Origin: Geminocystis herdmanii PCC 6308
Lineage (GTDB): Bacteria; Cyanobacteriota; Cyanobacteriia; Cyanobacteriales; Cyanobacteriaceae
Assembly: GCF_000332235.1 (NCBI RefSeq)
Contig: NZ_CM001775.1
Location: 126,713 to 190,712 of the forward strand
Length of the DNA: 64,000 nucleotides
Reading direction: 5' to 3'
Every line of letters begins with the position of its first letter. Within the stretch, counting starts at the first letter, position 1. The position numbers were made by a program, and so were the translations under genes. Shown here piece by piece: positions 8,783-17,746 of this stretch. Under the pieces are notes generated by a model, which worked only from the letters and a program-made list of their open reading frames with translations, searched no databases and was not told the DNA's origin.

Positions 8783-9001
8783 TTACGCAGAACAACTATA
8801 CTTTTTGTAATTAATGGTTTCCAAAATTTCTATCTCCGCATATTGACTAAAATCCCCAAGATATTCTCCCTTTTCTTGTTTAGCCTCTTTTAATCCTGTC
8901 AAAACTAAATTTAAAGCCTCTGGATTTTCCCATAACCATTTTTCACACTCTGGAATATTATCAGGGATTGATTTTTCTTTTAAGTCTTTTGCGATCGTCA
9001 T
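8783..9001 (-). CDS. small antitoxin-like hypothetical protein
   Basis: A 72-residue protein starting MTIAKDLKEKSIPDNIPECE and continuing ...WLWENPEALNLVLTGLKEAKQEKGEYLGDFSQYAE. This pattern (Lys/Glu-rich, GDFSQYA near the end) is common in cyanobacterial antitoxin-like genes that precede RelE/ParE toxins. The last 16 residues (ETINYKKYSCSA) depart from that pattern and no toxin follows, so it may be the orphaned remainder of such a pair inserted between adaptor and pump. Confidence 0.5.
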   Translation of the reverse strand: MTIAKDLKEKSIPDNIPECEKWLWENPEALNLVLTGLKEAKQEKGEYLGDFSQYAEIEILETINYKKYSCSA

Positions 9002-9071
9002 AATTTTTCCCCATTATCTAATTTAGTTTTATTATAGGTTTTTGGTTAATGACTAAAGTCATCACTACAAA

Positions 9072-10610
9072 CTATTGAGGGAGAGGCATTATCGGGGTAT
9101 CATCCCTTAAATTCATAATCCCTGCGGTGACAATTTGTTGTCCAGCTTCTAACCCTTCCAATACTTGATAATCATTGCCTTGCAGACTGCCTAACTCGAT
9201 TAACTTTTGTTTTGCTATCAATGAAGGCTTATCAGGTTGAGCATTTTCGGCGGATTGAGCTACAAACACAAAGGTTTTATTGCCTAAACGAGATACCGCC
9301 GTAGCAGGTACTAAAAGCCCTTGTTTCTCACTCCAAATGATTTGAGCTTGTACTGAACCACGATTTAAAAGGTTTTCTACTGCTCGATCGAGGGTAGCTT
9401 TAGCTAACACTAATTGACTATTAGTTGTGACGTTAGGAGAGATAAAACTGATTTTTGCTGATGTCACCGTCTCCCCTTGGGCATTTAAAATCATTACAGG
9501 TAAACCTAAACGTAAGTCTTTAGCCTGTTCTACAGGTACAGAAAGATTCACTTCTAACACATTATTTTCCGTGAGAGTGGTTAATTCTTCCCCTGAATCC
9601 ACATAATCCCCCATTTTGATGGGAATATCCCCAATAACTCCCGTAAAAGGTGCTAATACTTCCGTTTTCCTGATTTTAACCTCGATCGAACCTATGTTTC
9701 CTTTCATTTGAGCGACAGTTGCTTCTGCTTGAGCAATTTCTTCAACTCTCGCCCCATTTTCTAAGCGTCTCAAGTTTTGTCTTGCCTGTTCTACTTGTGC
9801 TTGTAAATCGCTTACATCCGCAGTTCTTCCCTTAGTTAAAGCGGATAGACGTTTTTGAGCTTCCGTTAAAGATGCCATCGCCTGACGCTCAGTTTTTAAT
9901 AAAGAGGCAAATTGATCTTCAGAAATAGCGCCTTCTTCCTCTAATTTCTTATATCGTTTTACCCTATCCCGTGCCAAATCTAACTCCGCTTCCGCCGACT
10001 CTATTTGTGCCTTTGCCTGATCAATTTCTTCGGGAAGTGCGCCTACTTTGGCATTTTCTAACCGTGCGATCGCCTGATTTAACTGAGCTTTAGCTTCCGC
10101 TATATCTTCCGATCGACTTCCAGCTTTCAACTGTGCTAAACGAGCTAGAGCATTTTGTAATTGAGCTTGAGCTTGAGATAATTCGCTTTGAAGTTCATCA
10201 CTTTCAATGACAAAAATCACCTCCCCCCGTTGAACTGTAGCCCCTTCTGTTACTAAAATTTGACTTATTCTCCCCTCTACTTCCGACTTAACCGTAATCG
10301 CTTTTGGAGCATCCAAAGTACCAATGACAGTGCTAGTATTAGTTAAAGATTGAAGATTCAATGTTTCTAACTTCACAGGCAAGGCTTGGGGTTTTCCTGC
10401 CATAGCAGTAGCTGGAGTATTATTTTCTTTATTGTTGGTAAACCAGAATATACCTCCTCCACCAGCTACTAAAATCACCATAACGATACCTGTAATTAAT
10501 TTCCAAGGGGAAGAAGATTTTTTATTATTTTCAGAATCAACAGAAACTACTGGTAATTCTTCGATCGTATTTGATTGCTCACGGGGAGGAGAGGAGTTAG
10601 GATTAGTCAT
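9072..10610 (-). CDS. RND efflux periplasmic adaptor (HlyD/AcrA family)
   Basis: A 512-residue membrane-fusion protein linking the inner-membrane pump to an outer-membrane channel. The N-terminus is polar, followed by one membrane helix (about residues 37-57). Then comes the first lipoyl half-motif (ITVKSEVEGRISQILVTEGATVQRGE) and an unusually long Ala/Gln/Glu-rich coiled coil (about 130-310). The second half-motif (VLAPFTGVIGDIPIKMGDYV) and beta-barrel and membrane-proximal domains follow. It is first in the minus-strand operon with the pump and is divergent from the PadR regulator, which probably controls it. Confidence 0.9.
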   Translation of the reverse strand: MTNPNSSPPREQSNTIEELPVVSVDSENNKKSSSPWKLITGIVMVILVAGGGGIFWFTNNKENNTPATAMAGKPQALPVKLETLNLQSLTNTSTVIGTLDAPKAITVKSEVEGRISQILVTEGATVQRGEVIFVIESDELQSELSQAQAQLQNALARLAQLKAGSRSEDIAEAKAQLNQAIARLENAKVGALPEEIDQAKAQIESAEAELDLARDRVKRYKKLEEEGAISEDQFASLLKTERQAMASLTEAQKRLSALTKGRTADVSDLQAQVEQARQNLRRLENGARVEEIAQAEATVAQMKGNIGSIEVKIRKTEVLAPFTGVIGDIPIKMGDYVDSGEELTTLTENNVLEVNLSVPVEQAKDLRLGLPVMILNAQGETVTSAKISFISPNVTTNSQLVLAKATLDRAVENLLNRGSVQAQIIWSEKQGLLVPATAVSRLGNKTFVFVAQSAENAQPDKPSLIAKQKLIELGSLQGNDYQVLEGLEAGQQIVTAGIMNLRDDTPIMPLPQ

Positions 10611-10694
10611 AATAGTCTACCATTAAAAAGATATAAGAATAATTTTTTCTTCAGGAATGGGAATTAAATAACCTACTTAAATAGATAGATAGCC

Positions 10695-10714
10695 ATTGCG
10701 AGGCACGAAGCAAT
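10695..10714. repeat. REP-like imperfect palindrome
   Basis: ATTGCGAGGCACGAAGCAAT has ATTGC/GCAAT arms and resembles a common bacterial interspersed palindrome (CATTGCGAGG...GAAGCAATC). It sits in the divergent adaptor/PadR intergenic region. Confidence 0.5.
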
Positions 10715-10832
10715 CTCTAACAGTTTTGGATTTTATTTAATCTTTATTCCTCGTATTATTTTTGTGCCTAACTGTAAAATTTTAATTTTAATATTGATTA
10801 AGATATGTTAATGATTTATTATATCAGAATAA

Positions 10833-10849
10833 TATATCAAATTGATATA
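10833..10849. promoter_or_regulatory. candidate operator for the PadR regulator
   Basis: TATATCAA-A-TTGATATA is a perfect 8-bp inverted repeat around one base, 19 bp before the ATG of the PadR gene, in the intergenic region shared with the efflux adaptor. PadR-family proteins bind short AT-rich inverted repeats and commonly repress themselves and a divergent transporter. The assignment is by position and symmetry only. Confidence 0.4.
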
Positions 10850-10868
10850 GTTTTTGATAAAAAATCTG

Positions 10869-11426
10869 ATGTTAGAATTAGCAACGCTAGGATTATTACA
10901 AAAAGAAGCATTACATGGTTATCGTCTCAAACAGCAAATGGAATTATTCATGAGTGGATGTATAAGCGTTAACTATGGTGCAATTTATCCTCTCTTAAAA
11001 CGCTTGGAAGAAAAAGGATTAATAACAGTATTTACCCAAGAAGAAGAAACGAATAATCCTCGTAAAATGTACAGTATAACCCCAGAGGGAAGAAAAAAAT
11101 GGAAAGAAAAAATGTTAGAACATCCTCACGAGAGTTGGATTAATTCTCGTTCTCGTTTTATGATTAAATATTTCTTCTTTCGTTATTTAGAGCCTTCGGA
11201 AAGAGTAAAATTATTAGAACATCGTTTAATGACCTGTACAATACAATTAGAAAGTAAAGAAAAAGATCAAGAATCTATGCTTAATGATGATGATGCGTTT
11301 CAAGTAGAAGCATGGGAAAGATATAAATGGACGATCGAAGATGAAATACAATGGTTAAATCACCAACTGTTAATAGCTAAAGATTATAACTCAGCCATAG
11401 AAATCGATCGACCAACTCTATCGTAG
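10869..11426 (+). CDS. PadR family transcriptional regulator
   Basis: A 185-residue winged-helix repressor. The N-terminal domain has the PadR signature: LATLGLLQKEALHGYRLKQQ, then NYGAIYPLLKRLEEKGLI and the wing RKMYSITPEGRKKW. A helical dimerisation domain (PadR C-terminal type) follows from about residue 95. I prefer the ATG at 10869; a TTG at 10854 would add five residues, and neither has a clear ribosome-binding site. It is divergent from the RND adaptor and pump genes, which suggests it senses a pump substrate. Confidence 0.88.
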   Translation: MLELATLGLLQKEALHGYRLKQQMELFMSGCISVNYGAIYPLLKRLEEKGLITVFTQEEETNNPRKMYSITPEGRKKWKEKMLEHPHESWINSRSRFMIKYFFFRYLEPSERVKLLEHRLMTCTIQLESKEKDQESMLNDDDAFQVEAWERYKWTIEDEIQWLNHQLLIAKDYNSAIEIDRPTLS

Positions 11427-11460
11427 ATTGAGTGAGCTTTCAGATATTTTAATTTTTTAT

Positions 11461-12627
11461 CTATTCATGGTCAATTATCTGTTGATAAACTTCAATTAAT
11501 TGTTTAGCAATACGATCCCATGTATAATTTTCTAAGATAAATTTTTTAGCTCGATCGCCCATTTCCTTTGCTTCTTCTGAGTTAGATAAACACCATAATA
11601 AAGCCTCCATAATTTCTTCTCGATTTACCTCCACAACTTTGGCAACTTGAGCCTCTTTTGCTTCTGGAAAATTACAAGTGGTGGTAAAAATACAAGGCAA
11701 TCCAGAAGCCATACCCTCAAGTATTGACATACTAAAACCCTCAGAATAGGAAGGGGCAACATAAATACTCGCCGCTGATAAAGCGGAATATTTCATCTCT
11801 CCTGTTAACATTCCAGTAAATGTGACGGCATTTAAACATCCTAAGTCTTCAAAATAACTTTTGACGGTGGGTAAATAACCCACATTGTCAGGACCTGCGA
11901 TAATTAAATGACTATTGGGGAATTGTTGATGAATTTTTGCAAAAGCGGGGGCAAGTAAATCTAAGCCTTTTTTGGGATCGATTCTACCTAAGAATAAAAT
12001 TAATTGGCGATCTTTTGTTTCGGGAAATTTATCTAAAAATAGAGAAGCTGAAGGTAATGATTCAAAGTCTTTGGCAAAAATACCGTTAGGAATCAAAAAT
12101 AATGGGGTATTGAGATTAAGGGTTTTAATATTATCTTTTTCAGAAGTACCTGTTACTTGAATACCACTAGCTTGATTTATAGCAGGTTTTTCTAATAAAT
12201 TATAAAATATCTTTTTCTTGAATGCTTTATAAGCTAAAACCCAAGGTTCAAGCATTCCATGAGGAGTTATGATATAAGGTACTTTTTCTCGTTGACAAGC
12301 CCAATAAGCAGGAAGATTTGGTAAGGAAAAAACAGCGTTTGTATGAACTAAATCATAGTCTTTTATATGATCAAATAACCATTGAGTGAGAGTAAAACTA
12401 AATTTATAGTCGCCCCAACTAACATAAGGAAAATATTGAATTCGTAAACTATCTTCTTCAAGCCAAGTAAATTTGGGTACATCTAACTCCTTATCACCAT
12501 TGGCTGTAGTAGTCACTAAATCAACATTAACTCTCTGTTTCGCAATACTTTTTGCCAATTCAATTACAATTTTAGATGTGCCACCATATACAGAACCAAT
12601 AGCGGGGATAACAATTAAAATTTTCAT
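11461..12627 (-). CDS. glycosyltransferase, GT4 family
   Basis: A 388-residue GT-B retaining glycosyltransferase. The N-terminal half has the glycine-rich acceptor loop (IPAIGSVYGGTSKIVIELAK). The C-terminal half has FLGRIDPKKGLDLL and the nucleotide-sugar binding E-x7-E element in PSYSEGFSMSILEGMASG. It is the most downstream glycosyltransferase of the surface-glycan cluster, separated from the next one by the DUF3782 and XisHI insert. Donor and acceptor sugars are unknown. Confidence 0.9.
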   Translation of the reverse strand: MKILIVIPAIGSVYGGTSKIVIELAKSIAKQRVNVDLVTTTANGDKELDVPKFTWLEEDSLRIQYFPYVSWGDYKFSFTLTQWLFDHIKDYDLVHTNAVFSLPNLPAYWACQREKVPYIITPHGMLEPWVLAYKAFKKKIFYNLLEKPAINQASGIQVTGTSEKDNIKTLNLNTPLFLIPNGIFAKDFESLPSASLFLDKFPETKDRQLILFLGRIDPKKGLDLLAPAFAKIHQQFPNSHLIIAGPDNVGYLPTVKSYFEDLGCLNAVTFTGMLTGEMKYSALSAASIYVAPSYSEGFSMSILEGMASGLPCIFTTTCNFPEAKEAQVAKVVEVNREEIMEALLWCLSNSEEAKEMGDRAKKFILENYTWDRIAKQLIEVYQQIIDHE

Positions 12628-12669
12628 AGGGGAATATGTTGAGTGAGGATAAAATTAAAATATCATTAA

Positions 12670-13428
12670 TTATAAACCAGAGACATCTTCACCATAACTA
12701 TAAACTTCAATGCCTAAATTTTCCGCTACGGGTAAAGCTCGATTATCTACCATCGGAGAAATAACTAATTTTCTTGTTACTTGTCGCTGATGACGTTTTT
12801 GATAGAATTGCACTTTACGATCGAATATGTACATTTCAGCTTTACTGATAGAAGATTTAATTTCACAGACTATCACCTCCCCATTTTTAATTATCACATC
12901 AATTTCTACTTGATCAGGTCTGCCAAAAACGTCTCCCTCATCATCAAAATCATTGAGATTTAATACCTGTACATTAAAAGAATTTTCTAAGATACCTTTA
13001 AGGGCATTACGGAAACTAGCTTCTGAATATAAACCCCAACGAGAACCTAAAGCTCCAATGGTGCTATCATAACGTTTGTTTAGCTTTTTAATTTCATCTA
13101 AAGTTTGATCAATTTGATCTTGATGACGATCTAGTCTTTGAGTATTTTCTTCCCATCTACGATTATTTTCTTCCCATCTACGATTATTTTCTTCCCATCT
13201 ACGATTATTTTCTTCCCATTGCCGTTTATTTTCTTCCCATTTACGGGTTTCTTCTTCTCGATCGCGCTGTAATTCTGCTAAGATTCGATCGAACTTACTA
13301 TCAACTTCTGTTTTGGGGTGATAGTATTCTGAAACTGTGTGCAAGACAAAATCTCTAATAGACGAATCTTCTGCAATAATAGTCGGTAATTGTTCTTTGA
13401 TAATGGCTTTTATTTCTGTCGAGTTCAT
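12670..13428 (-). CDS. DUF3782 family PD-(D/E)XK nuclease-like protein, copy 1
   Basis: A 252-residue protein. The N-terminus (about 1-50) is shared with the next gene. A charged coiled coil follows with five WEEN(N/K)RR-type heptads (about residues 60-100). The C-terminal domain has a PD-(D/E)XK-like core, EIDVIIKNGEVIVCEIKSS. It is nearly identical to the gene at 13578-14231 apart from the extra heptads and a few substitutions, so the two are a recent tandem duplication. Substrate and role are unknown; the fold suggests DNA cleavage or a decayed nuclease. Confidence 0.8.
   Translation of the reverse strand: MNSTEIKAIIKEQLPTIIAEDSSIRDFVLHTVSEYYHPKTEVDSKFDRILAELQRDREEETRKWEENKRQWEENNRRWEENNRRWEENNRRWEENTQRLDRHQDQIDQTLDEIKKLNKRYDSTIGALGSRWGLYSEASFRNALKGILENSFNVQVLNLNDFDDEGDVFGRPDQVEIDVIIKNGEVIVCEIKSSISKAEMYIFDRKVQFYQKRHQRQVTRKLVISPMVDNRALPVAENLGIEVYSYGEDVSGL
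13144..13248. repeat. 21-bp in-frame tandem repeat in DUF3782 copy 1
   Basis: About five copies of a 21-bp unit (TTCTTCCCATCTACGATTAT with drift), each coding seven residues (WEENNRR). The unit length keeps the frame and adds whole heptads to the coiled coil. The paralog has a single WEEQ unit at this point. Confidence 0.85.
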
Positions 13429-13483
13429 AATTTTTAGATGATTTTTTACCTATAGCAATCCTAAATAATTTGTGAGAATTGTT

Positions 13484-13510
13484 GCCCCCTAACCCCCAAT
13501 TTTTGGGGAA
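13484..13510. repeat. partial CCCCCAATT-type palindrome
   Basis: CCCCCTAACCCCCAATTTTTGGGG is half of the palindromic element found in frame at 53475-53580. It lies in the gap between the two DUF3782 copies. Confidence 0.6.
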
Positions 13511-13577
13511 ATACTTAAATAGCAGATTACTTATTGAGTTTTTAATAATGTATTGTTATCGTGTTAACAGTCTAAAA

Positions 13578-14231
13578 TTATAAACCAGAGATATCTTCAC
13601 CATAACTATAAACTTCAATGCCTAAATTTTCCGCTACAGGTAAGGCTCGATTATCCACCATAGGAGAAATGACTAATTTTCTGGTAACAAGACGTTGATG
13701 CCGTTTTTGATAGAATTGCACTTTGCGATCGAAAATATACATTTCAGCTTTACTGATAGAAGATTTAATTTCACAGACTATCACTTCTCCATTTTTAATT
13801 ATCACATCAATTTCTACTTGATCAGGTCTGCCAAAAACGTCTCCCTCGTCATCAAAATCATTGAGATTTAATACTTGTACCCCAAAAGAATTTTCTAAGA
13901 TACCCTTAAGGGCATTACGGAAACTAGCTTCTGAATATAAACCCCAACGAGAACCTAAAGCTCCAATGGTGCTATCATAACGTTTGTTTAGCTTTTTGAT
14001 TTCATCTAAAATATCTCGGTTATATCGATGTTGTTCTTCCCACTTATGAGCTTGTTCTTCTCGATCGCGCTGTAATTCTGCTAAGATTCGATCGAACTTA
14101 CTATCAACTTCTGTTTTGGGGTGATAGTATTCTGAAACTGTGTGCAAGACAAAATCTCTAATAGAAGAATCTTCAGCGATAATAGTTGGTAATTGTTCTT
14201 TGATAATGGCTTTTATTTCTGTCGAGTTCAT
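13578..14231 (-). CDS. DUF3782 family PD-(D/E)XK nuclease-like protein, copy 2
   Basis: A 217-residue paralog of the gene at 12670-13428, with the same first 57 residues and the same C-terminal nuclease-like domain (EIDVII...VCEIKSS). The coiled-coil linker is shorter because the WEENNRR heptads are absent. Both genes lie inside the glycan cluster next to xisH/xisI but on the opposite strand to that pair. Confidence 0.8.
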   Translation of the reverse strand: MNSTEIKAIIKEQLPTIIAEDSSIRDFVLHTVSEYYHPKTEVDSKFDRILAELQRDREEQAHKWEEQHRYNRDILDEIKKLNKRYDSTIGALGSRWGLYSEASFRNALKGILENSFGVQVLNLNDFDDEGDVFGRPDQVEIDVIIKNGEVIVCEIKSSISKAEMYIFDRKVQFYQKRHQRLVTRKLVISPMVDNRALPVAENLGIEVYSYGEDISGL

Positions 14232-14470
14232 AATTTTAGGCTTAATTTTTCCAGTCTATTCTCATTATATAGACTGTGCTAAAAAAGTCTATTTTGATGT
14301 TCACAGAGGTAGTTTTAAAGGCAATTCCCCCTGTTTGTTAAATTTTGAAGTGCGATCACCTATTATAATTCAAAATTTCCTCAAAATACAACAAATATTT
14401 AAACGGACAGAATAAGTTTATCTCTGATTGTGATACCATTAGTAAGAAGGATTGAAAAGATAATTGTTAT

Positions 14471-14887
14471 ATGTCGGCAAAAGATAAGTTTCACCAAGCC
14501 GTTAAAAATGCTTTAATCAAAGAAGAATGGAATATTACCCATGATCCTTTATTTATTGACTTTGATAATGCCCGTCTTCAAATAGATTTAGGAGCAGAGT
14601 CTTTAATTGCCGCCGAGAAATATTCTCGCAAAATTGCCGTTGAAGTCAAAAGTTTTCTAGGTAATTCGACTATATATGAATTTCATCTAGCTGTAGGACA
14701 ATGTTTTAGTTATCATATAGCTTTACAAGAACAAGAACCCGATCGAAAACTTTATTTAGCTGTACCTATTTTCGTATATCAAGAGTTTTTTTCTCGTCCT
14801 TTTGCCCAACAAACCATCAAATCCGCTCAAATTAACCTAATTGTTTATCATCCCTTTGAGGAGGTAATAATACAATGGACAAATTAA
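14471..14887 (+). CDS. xisH: XisH-like protein
   Basis: A 138-residue member of the XisH family, first described as an excision-controlling factor for the heterocyst fdxN element. The family has a PD-(D/E)XK-like fold; here the core is ARLQIDLGAESLIAAE followed by KIAVEVKSFLGNS. The last 13 bp overlap xisI. No fdxN element or site-specific recombinase is seen, so in this genome the pair more likely acts as a toxin-antitoxin-like or DNA-related module (inference). Confidence 0.88.
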   Translation: MSAKDKFHQAVKNALIKEEWNITHDPLFIDFDNARLQIDLGAESLIAAEKYSRKIAVEVKSFLGNSTIYEFHLAVGQCFSYHIALQEQEPDRKLYLAVPIFVYQEFFSRPFAQQTIKSAQINLIVYHPFEEVIIQWTN

Positions 14888-15207
14888 CTTATTACCGAGA
14901 ATTGGTGATCAGGATTTTAGAAAAATATGCCCAAGTTAAACCTCTGGGAGATATTGAAGTAGAGACTTTTTTCGATCAAGAAAATAATCATTATCAAGTA
15001 TTTCATCGAGGATGGATTAACTATCGCCGTGTTTTTGGTCCTTTAATTCACATTGATTTAATTGATGATAAAATTTGGATTCAACATGATGGTACGCAAA
15101 CAGGTGTCGCTAATCAGTTAATGGAATTAGATGTACCAAAAGAAGATATTGTTTTGGGTTTTCATCCCCCTTTAATGCGTCAATATGACGGTTTTGCTAT
15201 GGGTTGA
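14875..15207 (+). CDS. xisI: XisI-like protein
   Basis: A 110-residue XisI family partner of XisH. It opens MDKLTYYRELVIRILEKYA and has the conserved GWINYRRVFGPLIHIDLID..KIWIQHDGT and the DIVLGFHPP end. Its start overlaps the xisH stop by 13 bp, which indicates translational coupling. The role is unknown outside heterocyst formers. Confidence 0.88.
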   Translation: MDKLTYYRELVIRILEKYAQVKPLGDIEVETFFDQENNHYQVFHRGWINYRRVFGPLIHIDLIDDKIWIQHDGTQTGVANQLMELDVPKEDIVLGFHPPLMRQYDGFAMG

Positions 15208-15237
15208 AACTACAAAAACTCTGTACAGTCTTTGAGC

Positions 15238-16398
15238 TTACTTTTTTCTAGTCGCAAACTCGATCGCACTTTTTAACCCTTGAGCAAAATAATCGGGGGA
15301 ATATTTCTCAATATGTTTTAAAGATGCCTTCCCCATAAACTCTAAATCCACTTCTCCTGAAGACATTTTGATCATTAAATTAGTTAATTCGGTTTGATTT
15401 TCTGGATTAAAGCCAAAACCATTAACTCCCTCCATGACTAAATCTTCAAAACAACCACAACGATTCGAGACAATCACAGGTAAACCTGCCGCCATAGCTT
15501 CATTAACTACTAATCCCCATTGTTCGGTGGTACTAGCATGAATAAAACACTTACCATGGGCAAAATAAGGTAATAATTCATCCTGCTGTAAAAAGCCGGG
15601 TAAGTGAACAAAATCTGATAAATTATATTCATCAATTAAACTCTCTAAGCTCGATCGAAGTTCACCATCTCCACATAAAACCAAATGCCAAGCGTTTTCA
15701 CCCAGTTGTTGCTGATAGGAAGCATAAGCCGAGATGAGTAAAGGTAAATTCTTTTTCTCCACAAAGCGATTAATCGCTAAAAAGAAAGGTTGATTTAACG
15801 GTGAGTTTAAAGGTGTTATCTGATCAGGATGAAAAACACTGTTATCAACTACATCATAGCCGTTAAAAATACCATTTTCAGGAAATCCTAGTTTAACTAA
15901 ATATCTTTTGTGAGGATGTCCCCCCACTAAAGCACTAGAATATTTTTTCACTAACCAACTTTTAATTATTTCTTTCCACCAAATACGAGGTTCATCATCC
16001 TCTTTGGATTCAGATAAAACAATAGCTGGTTTACGATGCCAAAGACTCCAGCATAAAGCCGATAGCATAGATAAACGAGCATAACCTGCGATGACGACAA
16101 TATCAGGATTAATTTTTGATATGCTATCAAAGGTTTTTTTGATATTAGTCTTTGTGTCAACTTCCGTAGGTTTTAAATGATCTAAGATGGTATATATTTC
16201 TAATTCGCTATTTTCAAGATTAGTTTTCCATTGATAATCAATTCCATCTCTGGATATTTCTAAGCCGATTACATTCCATTCGTTCGCAATAAATGATTGA
16301 AATGCTTTTACTCTAGCTAAATGATAAGGTCCATAATTAGTAAATAAAATAGCGATGATCTTTTTTGATTTTAAATTAAGAAAAACAGGTTTATTCAT
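15238..16398 (-). CDS. glycosyltransferase, GT4 family
   Basis: A 386-residue GT-B glycosyltransferase. The C-terminal donor-binding half is clear: FLAINRFVEKKNLPLL, then HASTTEQWGLVVNEAMAAGL, where the two Glu residues frame the usual E-x7-E site, and later the NGFGFNPEN loop. The N-terminal half is divergent. Its start overlaps the polymerase stop by four bases (ATGA), so the two are translationally coupled. Confidence 0.88.
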   Translation of the reverse strand: MNKPVFLNLKSKKIIAILFTNYGPYHLARVKAFQSFIANEWNVIGLEISRDGIDYQWKTNLENSELEIYTILDHLKPTEVDTKTNIKKTFDSISKINPDIVVIAGYARLSMLSALCWSLWHRKPAIVLSESKEDDEPRIWWKEIIKSWLVKKYSSALVGGHPHKRYLVKLGFPENGIFNGYDVVDNSVFHPDQITPLNSPLNQPFFLAINRFVEKKNLPLLISAYASYQQQLGENAWHLVLCGDGELRSSLESLIDEYNLSDFVHLPGFLQQDELLPYFAHGKCFIHASTTEQWGLVVNEAMAAGLPVIVSNRCGCFEDLVMEGVNGFGFNPENQTELTNLMIKMSSGEVDLEFMGKASLKHIEKYSPDYFAQGLKSAIEFATRKK

Positions 16399-17672
16399 GG
16401 AATAGGATATAGCTTTGTTTCTTTACTTTTGGAAGCCTTACCATAATAAGCGATTAAAAATAGAATACCCACTTTAAAAATAAATTCATTCAGAAATCTA
16501 CCGATACCATGGGTTACACTAACCATAGCTGAATCAATCAAACTAATGTAAAGCAAAGTACTGATCATACTTTTTCCTTTAATAGTGGACACCCATAGGG
16601 TTTTATAAACATAAGCCATTAAAGCAAAAAATAGACATCCAAAAAAGCCAAAATCCATAAAAGAATCTCCCATACCCGTTAAGGTTGTCCCAGAATGAGG
16701 CTGATAGCCATAAAAACCAGCTAAGTCATAGTTATTATTAAATTGAAGGGATTCCTTGAACTGCCAGCCAACTAATTGACCCGGTACATAACCAAAGATA
16801 AAATTATTCCATAACTCTCTTCCATAACCATATTGATCGAGTTGAACAGCATAATCCATAACCAGAGTTGCATTGCGTAGTTCTAGTATTTCTCCTTCGA
16901 TTACTGCTTCTAATCCTTCTTGAGAATTAGATTGAATAGCTTCCCAATTTGCGGTAAACACTAACTCCCAAAATTTCCCCCTTAATCTTCCGAGGAGAGG
17001 AATAACGTAAGTGGCGATCGGAATAAGAACTACCAATGCAAATCGTGGGGGAATATAACGTTTTCCAATAAATATACATAAACCAATCGTGATTAAAAAA
17101 GCGACAGTAGGCTGACGACGACCTGCTAAAATAATTGCTTGAAGAGTGGGGAATGCCGTAATCGCCGTTAAAGCTATATTCAGGACAGACGGATTTTTAA
17201 GGGCTCGCAACAGAAACAACGGTAAGGCAATATTAAGAGTTCCCTGAAAAAAAGATAATATAGTTGCAATACCAGTCCATTGGTTGTTTGCTGCTATTTG
17301 TATCTCAATGCGAGATAAAGCAAAGCTACAGCCCAGACCAATTGTTAATAAAACAAGACCTGCTTTAAATAATTTATGTTCATCAATCTCAATATTTAAG
17401 CTATTTAACCTGTTTTCATTAGGGGAAAATTGATAACCAAGCCAACACATGGCGACACATAAACAGCTATAAATTAACATTCTCTCTAATGCGGTGTTCG
17501 TAACTGCTATCCCCGGGTTATCCACAATGGCGATCGCCTGGGGCAAGATAAACGATAAAAACACGGAAGCCATGAAGAAAGGAAATTGGTAAATCCTTTC
17601 TAGGCGAATGATTGACCAACCGACGATCGCTATACAGATAGTAATAAAAAGAAAAAGATAAAGATCAGCCAT
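16395..17672 (-). CDS. Wzy-like O-antigen/oligosaccharide polymerase
   Basis: A 425-residue polytopic membrane protein with about ten to eleven hydrophobic segments and a large external loop (about residues 225-340), as in oligosaccharide repeat-unit polymerases. The family is poorly conserved in sequence, so the call rests on topology, length and position among glycosyltransferases. It would join repeat units into a surface polysaccharide. The first 37 codons and about 40 bp of upstream DNA are duplicated at 17991-18160, on the other side of a HEPN fragment. Confidence 0.75.
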   Translation of the reverse strand: MADLYLFLFITICIAIVGWSIIRLERIYQFPFFMASVFLSFILPQAIAIVDNPGIAVTNTALERMLIYSCLCVAMCWLGYQFSPNENRLNSLNIEIDEHKLFKAGLVLLTIGLGCSFALSRIEIQIAANNQWTGIATILSFFQGTLNIALPLFLLRALKNPSVLNIALTAITAFPTLQAIILAGRRQPTVAFLITIGLCIFIGKRYIPPRFALVVLIPIATYVIPLLGRLRGKFWELVFTANWEAIQSNSQEGLEAVIEGEILELRNATLVMDYAVQLDQYGYGRELWNNFIFGYVPGQLVGWQFKESLQFNNNYDLAGFYGYQPHSGTTLTGMGDSFMDFGFFGCLFFALMAYVYKTLWVSTIKGKSMISTLLYISLIDSAMVSVTHGIGRFLNEFIFKVGILFLIAYYGKASKSKETKLYPIP

Positions 17673-17746
17673 ATTTTATTTAATTATCAGATTAATGTGG
17701 TCTTATCCCATAAATAAATACTAATTTTATTTTGTTCAAAGTCAAG

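Noticed and set aside
14471-15207. A heterocyst-type excision element
   Set aside because: No recombinase gene or direct-repeat borders typical of fdxN-like elements were found around xisH/xisI.
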